Shown here in pieces: positions 52,731 to 60,600 of a stretch of DNA of 64,000 bases. Source of the stretch: an uncultured Eggerthellaceae bacterium (GTDB taxonomy: Bacteria > Actinomycetota > Coriobacteriia > Coriobacteriales > Eggerthellaceae); NCBI GenBank assembly GCA_910588095.1, contig CAJUQH010000009.1, forward strand, positions 11,004 through 75,003. The letters run 5' to 3'. Positions within the stretch are counted from its first letter, which is position 1. Each line of letters opens with the position of its first letter. Below the pieces are notes generated by a model, which was not told the origin of the DNA, ran no database searches, and saw only the letters and a program-made list of their open reading frames with translations. The translations under genes and the position numbers were made by a program.

Positions 52731-53164
52731 CTTCTCTCTCGCAACCAGTATAGGGCATCACCGGTGGGGGGTTCTGTACTATCGGCGATACATACGCAAC
52801 GCGTCATACCAAGAGAGCCTTTGGTGGGCAATATGGTTAATATGTATCGTTTAATCTGCCTTTTCTTGGAATAAGGAGCTGGTTCTTTTGTGCTTAGATG
52901 CTTGAAGATTATGGCATAAGTGCATTCAGGCATGATTCAAGGGTGGTATCACGCTTTGCAATTGCCATGTCCCATAGGGTTGACTTGTGAGAAGCCCAAC
53001 ATTCAATCCTGTAACGTATTCAGCAGAGGTAGGGCCACAGCGGAACTCGGGATTGCGTTCTCGTTTGAGAATCAAAGCAGACGAGGAGCTGAGGGGAAAA
53101 TAAATCATTTCCGGATTGTCTGCAGATTCATCAGCCCACGCTATTGTTAAAGAAAAAGAGGCTC
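52731..53164. other. Intergenic transition into the low-GC island
   Basis: No convincing gene. Base composition falls from GC-rich to clearly AT-richer across this stretch. Short open frames lack ribosome-binding sites. No tRNA, attachment repeat or integrase was recognised. Confidence 0.5.
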
Positions 53165-53953
53165 TTAGAAATTCCGAATCCCTTCAAATGCCGCCCCTAA
53201 TATCAATCCCAGCAAGAAAGTAATGATTCCAAACCACCATCGACCATTAAGCAGCTCATAGATACCCTGAGGATGCAAGCCGTAAACTTCTATTAAAGAG
53301 CTAGCGATTTTCAATCGATTCTCGCAAGCCATGCTTATGATATTGGAAATTTCATTCACTTTTCGAAGCGTGGACTGATGAAGCTTGACATATTCTTGTG
53401 CATCGAATGCAATGGCCTCTCCTTCTCCTGATAGCAATTCTTTGCGACCCATATCGTTTAGCTCTAAGAGTTTTTGCATGCGGGGATGGCCACCTGCGTA
53501 TCCTTCTCCGTAACAATCCTTTAGTACCCGAGCGATATCGATGAGTTTGCTATCATCTATCCTGTGGGGAACGCCGTTTAACACTTCGTAGCGATGGTAA
53601 ATCGCAGGGAAACCATAATTGATGTCTCTCATATTCCAATGAACCCATTTGGATTTTGTAGATTTCTGAATAAAGTCCATAAGCTCATCAAGCATGGCCT
53701 TTTCGAGCTCATCGTATTTATCGCTGATTGCGGCAAGCGGCACTCCCTGTTTTTCGGCAATTTTATGAATCGAAAAGGAGTGCGTTTGACCGGAATCAAG
53801 CTCCCTTACAGCAATAGAAGTAATTCGTGGGGTTCTCCCATCATGAATATCATAGAAGCTTTCGCATGAGTAATGGATTACCAGATAATCTCTTGGCGAT
53901 TCTTCAATTTCTTTTAAGGTCTTCCTAGCCTGTTTGTGTCTCTTATAACGCAC
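53165..53953 (-). CDS. Membrane-anchored protein with DEDD-exonuclease-like motifs
   Basis: Last gene of the five-gene defence operon, two bases after the ATPase gene. 262 residues: a soluble part and one C-terminal membrane segment at about 238-258. The soluble part faintly resembles a DEDD/RNase H-fold exonuclease: YLVIHYSCESFYD (motif I position, S29-C-E31 where D-x-E is usual), WVHWNMRDINYGF (motif II-like, D110) and RIDDSKLID (D133/D134). YVKLHQSTLRKVNEI follows. The first acidic residue is missing, so activity is uncertain. I do not recognise a named family. The layout suggests a membrane-bound effector or sensor. Confidence 0.7.
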   Translation of the reverse strand: MRYKRHKQARKTLKEIEESPRDYLVIHYSCESFYDIHDGRTPRITSIAVRELDSGQTHSFSIHKIAEKQGVPLAAISDKYDELEKAMLDELMDFIQKSTKSKWVHWNMRDINYGFPAIYHRYEVLNGVPHRIDDSKLIDIARVLKDCYGEGYAGGHPRMQKLLELNDMGRKELLSGEGEAIAFDAQEYVKLHQSTLRKVNEISNIISMACENRLKIASSLIEVYGLHPQGIYELLNGRWWFGIITFLLGLILGAAFEGIRNF

Positions 53954-53955
53954 GT

Positions 53956-55929
53956 CTATTCCTCAAAATCTAGCCATTTGTTGGGAATTAGCTTTTCTCC
54001 ATCAGTTTCCCAATGCTCTACTTCATAAATCGACCGAAACTCTCCCCAGATATCTTTGCCTGCGTGCTCAGTGACAATGATTTGGAAATCGAAATCATCT
54101 TCTTTTAGGAATTTATCAAACGAAGCAAAGATTTTTTTAACCGCTGCACGATCCCTGTCTGCTTCTATGTTTTCTGAATCCGCATGTCCAATATTTTCAT
54201 TTATCTCATGTGCGTGTGGAAAATATACTTGGCTCGGCTGATCATAAAAAATGAAGCTCGGAATACTAAGAGGCGAGTTTGCTTGAAGGTATTTTTGCAA
54301 TGCTAAAGAGAAGGCTATATGATAAGAAAGCCAGTTTGAGGCGCTTCCAATTTCACTGAGCAGCCTAATTGATCCTTCGTTATCGATAATCTCAAGAGAA
54401 AGATTTTTGTAATCAAAGACTGTCTTCCAGTCATCATGCTCAACATCCAGACTTTTTAGTCCAAATTTTGTATATGCTGCAATATCTTCAATTGCTTGAT
54501 GAAGTTTTTGAGCCGTGTTTGCAGCGCTGAGGAGAGTTTCGAGCTCGTTCTGCCTCTTTAGCAAAGCTTCAATCTTTGATTCCGCTTCAGTATCCCGGAA
54601 AATGGCTTTAAATTGCTTTAGAGAAGCCCGTAATTCTCCGATGAATCGCTCGATTTCCGATAACGTAAATCGTGTGCTGCTTTGCTCTTCTTCCAACGCT
54701 CTAAGTTCACTTGAAACGGCGTTTAATTCATCGCTGGCTGTTTGAATCTTGCTTAAGAGTGTTTTTCTTTCCTTGTCGAATCCAAGTTTAATTTGAGATG
54801 CAGAAGCTTCACTATTGATTTCGAGGGATAAGGCTTGAAGACTCTCTAGCTCCTTATGGCCCTCACGTAATTGCTGACCGCATATTGGGCACGCCTCTTC
54901 TTCGGATACTCTGTGAAGCAACCATTCTGTTATGCCGATGTAATCTGTTAACGAATCTAGCGTTTCTTCCATTTGATCATAAGACAGCAGTGCTTTATCT
55001 ATTTTCTCTAATCGTCGAATGAGGTCTGCCTTCTCCATCGAGAGATCTGCTTCGATTGAGCTCAACTGAGCGATCTTTTCTGAAGCGGCCCCAGCTTCAC
55101 TTACGGTTTCTAAAATATCGGAATGATTTAATTGGCTGATGCGCTCGATTTCTTTAAGCAAATCATCAAAGTCCTCTGTAAGGTCAGGGTCGAATGTACT
55201 AACTCCCAATTCGCAAGCTCGTGTAATTTTTCCTTTTGCTGACATCTTCCAGCTTGCCGAAACGTTTTTAAGAGCCTTCACTTCGTTCTGAAGTCTCGCA
55301 AGTCGTTTTTTAACCTCTTCTAGTTCCAACTCATTAACTAAGTCTCGCGAGGTTATGGCTCCGGCAAGATAAGGGAATATGCTCGCAAGTTTTTGTTTAT
55401 GCTCCAGTTTATCCAGCTTATAGAACAAAGCTTCAGGGTTTGCGATGATATTTTGCGGTTGATATAAAAAGGCGGCTATATCACGAAATGACGGCCTTTC
55501 GGTTTTCCAGGCCCCTTGGTCAGCTATTGGAAGGTCCGTGAAGCCGAATTGCTGATTAAGAAGGTCTTTTATATTTTCGGAAGTAGTATTTTCAGTAATG
55601 AATTTGGGTATTGTGAGCTTTTTCCCAACGGCATAGTACATATGGGATGTCTGCTTGTTTTTGCCTGCTTCGGCTCGGCATAGCAGTATTTCGTTTTTAT
55701 CGCAGTGTAGTAGTACGCCATACCATTCGGTATTATCGCGAATGATATCTACTGGGACGCGATAATCGCTAGAGCAAAGGCAATAGTCAATTATTGGAAT
55801 AAGTGCGGATTTTCCGGTTCGCGAGTCACCGTAAACCACATTAATTCTGTTATTTTCGAAAGCTATGATTCGTGGATTAAAATCATGATTTTTGGGCCAT
55901 AAAATAACCTTCTCAATCCATATATTCAT
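53956..55929 (-). CDS. DUF3732 ABC/SMC-like ATPase with zinc-hook motif (ABC-3C ATPase)
   Basis: 657 residues built like a small SMC/Rad50 protein. Walker A is YGDSRTGKS (G34 to S41). Two coiled-coil arms (about 195-330 and 360-490) meet at a CPIC motif (347-350) like the Rad50 zinc hook. A degenerate signature lies in SEIGSASNWLSYHIAF. Walker B ends FIFYDQPSQVYFP (D563), the DUF3732 hallmark, and the H-loop is VTEHAGKD (His622). DUF3732 ATPases are the ATPase subunit of ABC three-component conflict systems. It starts one base after the middle-component stop. The acidic residue after Walker B is Gln564, not Glu, so hydrolysis may be slow. Confidence 0.88.
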   Translation of the reverse strand: MNIWIEKVILWPKNHDFNPRIIAFENNRINVVYGDSRTGKSALIPIIDYCLCSSDYRVPVDIIRDNTEWYGVLLHCDKNEILLCRAEAGKNKQTSHMYYAVGKKLTIPKFITENTTSENIKDLLNQQFGFTDLPIADQGAWKTERPSFRDIAAFLYQPQNIIANPEALFYKLDKLEHKQKLASIFPYLAGAITSRDLVNELELEEVKKRLARLQNEVKALKNVSASWKMSAKGKITRACELGVSTFDPDLTEDFDDLLKEIERISQLNHSDILETVSEAGAASEKIAQLSSIEADLSMEKADLIRRLEKIDKALLSYDQMEETLDSLTDYIGITEWLLHRVSEEEACPICGQQLREGHKELESLQALSLEINSEASASQIKLGFDKERKTLLSKIQTASDELNAVSSELRALEEEQSSTRFTLSEIERFIGELRASLKQFKAIFRDTEAESKIEALLKRQNELETLLSAANTAQKLHQAIEDIAAYTKFGLKSLDVEHDDWKTVFDYKNLSLEIIDNEGSIRLLSEIGSASNWLSYHIAFSLALQKYLQANSPLSIPSFIFYDQPSQVYFPHAHEINENIGHADSENIEADRDRAAVKKIFASFDKFLKEDDFDFQIIVTEHAGKDIWGEFRSIYEVEHWETDGEKLIPNKWLDFEE

Positions 55930-55930
55930 G

Positions 55931-56419
55931 TTAAAACCTTACTCCCAAACTGGCAAATATTTCGCTTCTGGTCATCTGAGCCATCTGTTTCCCGAGTCGT
56001 TTGGCCGCTAGTCGGTAGTCTCTTTCAGTGTCAGATGGCTTGACACTGGATGGGATGTTCATAATTACAGGAACGAATTTAAGCAATCCGTTTTCTTGTT
56101 TGATAAGTTTGCTAGAAGTTGCGATCTTTATGGATTGACCAGATAATTCATACATTAAAGGAGTTATTCCAGCAGCATTCAAAAGTGCGTTATTACTGCA
56201 GCTTTTTGATAATTTTGCACGGTATGATAAAAGCCCTCCGGTTGTATGACAAATCACTTCTCTGATTTCGGGAGTTGAAACAATAGGAATCACAGTGAAC
56301 AAATAGTCAATTGGAGTTGCCTTCTTATCTTCATGATAGAAGCCAACAACAAATTGCCATATCGTCAAAGCCCCGATAGAGGGATTTTGAATTAGCTGAA
56401 TAAGATTACCTGCATTCAT
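55931..56419 (-). CDS. ABC-three-component system middle component
   Basis: 162 residues without membrane segment or enzymatic motif. It matches in size, position and general character the small winged-helix-like middle component that sits between the effector and the ATPase in ABC-3C systems (IWQFVVGFYHEDKKATPIDYLFTVIP near the N-terminus, quoted in parts). It is likely an adaptor linking nuclease and ATPase. Its ATG overlaps the stop of the nuclease gene by four bases, and the ATPase gene follows after one base. Confidence 0.75.
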   Translation of the reverse strand: MNAGNLIQLIQNPSIGALTIWQFVVGFYHEDKKATPIDYLFTVIPIVSTPEIREVICHTTGGLLSYRAKLSKSCSNNALLNAAGITPLMYELSGQSIKIATSSKLIKQENGLLKFVPVIMNIPSSVKPSDTERDYRLAAKRLGKQMAQMTRSEIFASLGVRF

Positions 56420-57639
56420 TCTTCATCCGTATCGTCACTTATGCGTTTAATTAGCTCACTTTCGTAATTTGGATGCCAGCCAATACGGGGTACCCCAGTG
56501 TGTCTTTCCGGTTCATCGGCCAATCCATGTAATTGTCCATATGCTGTATCTCTAGGCGGTTCAAATCCCTGTAGGTGGTTACGTTTTATTTCTTTACGTG
56601 TTGCGATATATATTTGCTGACCGAGAGAGATATCATCTGTATTTGCCGCAAGCAGTTTATCTCGGCGTATATCTTCCCAATCGGAAATCATGTTATCTCT
56701 GTAGAGCTCGAAGCTTTCCAATGAGATAACTCCATCTTTAGCAAGAATTGCTACGTGCCGGTCTGATTTTAGTTTTTCAGTAATCGCCTTTGTGCTGCGC
56801 TCATCACATACGTCATCTTGCGCCATGTCAATGAGCTGTAACTGTCTTAAGTAATTTGGCAGCTTCTGTTTTTCCGCTTCTATGTCCTTGGGTGTAGGGT
56901 TGTCTATTGGTTGCGATAGAGGGTTTTCACGCAAGCGTTGAGATTCGGATGCGAGTTTGTCTCGATAGGATCTGCGAAGTATGCATGCTGGATTTCCGTT
57001 CTCCGTAAACGGAGCAGATTGGGTTCGTATCCATCCGCACATTGTTTCAAATAGACTTTTTTCCAGATTCGGAGTTACAGAACTTGTCTCATGAAAAAGT
57101 TGCCTGAGCTCTTTCATGAATTCAGAATGATACTCATACGAAAACGCTCTCACTACATTGATTGCACAAGCTCTATTTTCCAGTGCAAAGAAATTATCGA
57201 CGAAAGGTTTTATACTTGATGTCGGCACTTTTATAATAGATTGCGTTTCCTGAAGAGCATCTTTGGCATCTCTCTCCGAGATTGCGTCACGAAAAGAAGT
57301 CACAATTCTTCCTACAGTAAAGGCATGAGGACTGCTTACCGAATATCGGCACCTACATATGTTGATTTCGCTAGCGATCTCAGCGTCTTTGAGTTTATCT
57401 ACCCAATTTGAGAGTGATTTCCACAATTTAACAGATCTATCCGTAAGTGGATTATTATCACCTGTTGCAGATTTGAGCTGAATGCACTCTATGTCGGTGC
57501 CTTTTTGGACAGAAACGTCATCGTATTTTTCAATCCAGACTTTTACATCATCATCCGTATTCCTCATTAGTTCGTAAAAAGCCTGTTTTTCTTGCGCCGA
57601 GAAGCCTTCGAGGCTTCCAGGCACCTCTGTCTTCCCCAT
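56416..57639 (-). CDS. ABC-3C effector component with PD-(D/E)XK-type N-terminus
   Basis: 407 residues. The N-terminal part has the pattern E37...D40-D41...E51-C-I-Q54-L-K56 (VWIEKYDDVSVQKG, ECIQLKSA), which resembles the DUF4297/Cap4-type double-strand DNA nuclease fold. The C-terminal half (about 190-407) would be the ABC-3C C-terminal domain and ends in a charged, acidic tail. Its ATG shares one base with the stop of the type ISP enzyme (TAATG), and its stop overlaps the next gene by four bases. Nuclease activity is inferred from the motif only. Confidence 0.75.
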   Translation of the reverse strand: MGKTEVPGSLEGFSAQEKQAFYELMRNTDDDVKVWIEKYDDVSVQKGTDIECIQLKSATGDNNPLTDRSVKLWKSLSNWVDKLKDAEIASEINICRCRYSVSSPHAFTVGRIVTSFRDAISERDAKDALQETQSIIKVPTSSIKPFVDNFFALENRACAINVVRAFSYEYHSEFMKELRQLFHETSSVTPNLEKSLFETMCGWIRTQSAPFTENGNPACILRRSYRDKLASESQRLRENPLSQPIDNPTPKDIEAEKQKLPNYLRQLQLIDMAQDDVCDERSTKAITEKLKSDRHVAILAKDGVISLESFELYRDNMISDWEDIRRDKLLAANTDDISLGQQIYIATRKEIKRNHLQGFEPPRDTAYGQLHGLADEPERHTGVPRIGWHPNYESELIKRISDDTDEE

Positions 57640-60600
57640 TACTCACCTGCCTTCCAGGCAAATGGCCAGTCGGCTGGTTGCGGCAGCTCGTTCAACGAGG
57701 GCAGCATATTTATGATTTCCAGCGTGTCCATAGCTACGGTCACCAAGCGCGGAATGAGTCCGCTGATATAGGTGGGGTCGTCGCTATAGTCATTTGGATC
57801 ATTCACGATTCCAGATGCCTTGTCTGTCTTTATCTGATAGCGGTCTATCATCCACTCAAGCGGACTGCGTCCATTCACCTTGTACTCATTAGCGGCTTCT
57901 GGGATGTCCGAGAATGTCAGGTTTTCGTTATAGATGAGCGTCGTATAGTCATCGACCTTCTTGCCGGTCTCCGGGTCTTTGCGCTTGCCCCATTTCATCT
58001 TCTGAACACGTCCTGGATTTTCCGCATCGCCACGAACGACCAACGGATATGGCTCTGCATTCTCGTAATTGAGGTGAAGCTGCGCAAGCCGCCTTCCCGC
58101 CAAAGAGAAAGCCTTAAAGTCCTTGGCTAGCGGGATGCGGGGTAGCTCTTTCTTGAGATTCGCCTCGAAACGCTGGCGATACTCCGGCGAGTGCAGGATG
58201 CCGTAGATGTAGTAGAAGATGTCCTCTTTGGTTAGCTCTGGCCCTCCTTCTTTCTTCGCGCGTGCTGACGATTTCCCGTGCGCATCGAAAACATGCGGAT
58301 AAGCCTTTCTGAAGACTTCCAGCGCTTCGTCGGTTATTGCATCATGGCGAATGTATTCTTCCGATTCTTCCGCGAACAAGCCACCGAAGGATTCTTTTTT
58401 CTCGTACCAATAAAGTGGGAAACATTGGGAGTCGCCAACATAATGGAGATCTGGAACCAAGTTTGAAATCAATTGACTCGCTTTGTCGCTAGTCGTGAAA
58501 GCAATGTAGACATTCTCATGCTCTACTGTAGGGAATAATTTAGATAGTTGATAATGGCTCCAATTAATCTTGTCATCGTAGTACAACCATTCTTTGCAAA
58601 ATGGGCGGTATGTCGAATGTGTGACACCTGCCTGTTCCACTACTATTTTTTCAGCATCATAAACACGATCATAAAGCTTCTTGTCCCATTTGATTTTCAT
58701 GGGGTCTTTATCAACCACGCTCTCAGCTTCATCCTTATGCGTAATGTTAGGGCGATGTTTCTCAATCTGCTTATTAAAATAGTCAGCCAATGTCTTCACT
58801 TGGCTTTCAAGCGCAGAACGGGAAAACGAATACATCCACGTATCTCGATGCGTGATCACACCTGATGACCATATTTCGAATATCCCGAATGGTGACTTCA
58901 ATTTCGATAGTCCCATGGGTGCAAACTCATACCAGCTTTCGTCGCGCTGGTTGAGCCAATCTCCATGCTTATCTGGTCGCAGCAAATCCCATTCGAACGG
59001 CTCACCATCTATGGCCGACGCAACGATGGCCAGCTTCGCCTCACGGTCTAGATAATCTCCGATGTCGTGATAATGAATGACTCCGCGCTCTTCGGAGGAA
59101 GGGTTCTTCACGAGCATGGTTATGCAGATTGGTGTTCGTGTTCCTTGACCGAACACGTTGTCCTTTTCCTTGCGACGCTGCTCGCCTTGCGTTCTTGCAT
59201 TACCTCTTAGATTGAAAACGTAGATAGAATTGAACTCCTCGACGAGGCACTTTCGGAAGCCGTCCATTGCTTGAGCGTCAAGCCAGCCGCCGTTGGTAAC
59301 GAAAGCTACAACGCCTTTTTCTCCTATTCGATCCGACGCCCAGCGAAAGGCTTCGATATATGAATCATAGAGTGCCATTTTCTTGGAACCATTGCTTGAT
59401 CTCGCAGCATAGGTGTTCTGAATCTTTTTTATCAAAGTTGGATATTGGGTGTTCTGGTTGCTGTCATTCGCATTCTTCTGCCCAGCAGAATAAGGTGGAT
59501 TGCCAACAATCACATGAATGGGAGTCTCCATTTCACGCAGGATGCGCTCCGTGTTGTCCATGAACATCTCGACATCGAGCGAGTCGCCCGCCTCATGCAT
59601 CTGAAAGGTGTCCGTCAGCACCGCCCCTTCGAATGGCACGTACTCATTGGGCATGCGCGAATGGTAGGCGTACTCGATGTTGATGGTGGCGATGTAATAG
59701 GCGAGTAGCAGGATCTCGTTGCACCAGATCTCGCCCCGGTACTTCGTCGGCAGCTTGTCCGCAGGCATCAACTCTTCGTCTTGCAGCAGGTTCACGATGA
59801 ACGTACCAGTTCCCGTGAATGGGTCAAGGATGTTCACGCCAGGGTCTGAGAGTTGCTGTCCGAATTCCTTCTGCAGCAGTCGGTTCGTTGCGTGCAGGAT
59901 GTAGTTCACCACTTCATCCGGCGTGTAGACGATGCCCATCTTATCGGAGGTCGCCTTGAACGCTACTTTGAAGAATTTCTCGTAGAGATCGCGAATAAGC
60001 TGCTGCTTGGCGGCATCGGAACTCACCATAGCCGCACGGCGGCGCACGCTCGCATACACGTCTTCCAGCACTTCGGCGTCAGACGCCTCGTCCAGCTCGC
60101 GACCTTGCAAAGATGATAAGAAGGCATTGATGGTGATGGATACCGGGTTCGATTCAGCGAATTCGTATTCTCCGAAGAGCGCCTCGAATACCGGCATGGT
60201 GATGATATGCTGGGCGATCATCTGCACGGCCTCGTCGTCGGTGATCCCAGGGTTGAGCGAGTCACGCAATCCCTTCAGGAATATCTCGAATTGCTCCCTG
60301 ACACCAGCATCGTCCCTGATAAGCGATCCTATCCGCTCTATATGGCGCTCGGCGATCCTTGCGACGTCTTCCGCCCATTCGTCCCAATAGATACGCGTGC
60401 CGCATTTCTTGACGAGCTGCGTCTTGACGGCCTTCTCCCAACGCTCAACCGGATAGAGCGAGAGGCGCATCTGCACGCCTTCTGCGATTTCGGCGGCTTT
60501 TCGCTGCTCAGCCTCTTTTCGGCTCTCTAAGCCCTCGTCCCATCCCTTGTGGTTGGCAGCTCCCTGGTACTTGTTCTTCGCTGCAGCCTGATGGAGTGCG

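Noticed and set aside
52920..53150. 76-codon plus-strand frame in the gap before the defence island
   Set aside because: No Shine-Dalgarno, no recognisable domain, and it points against the operon; treated as chance.
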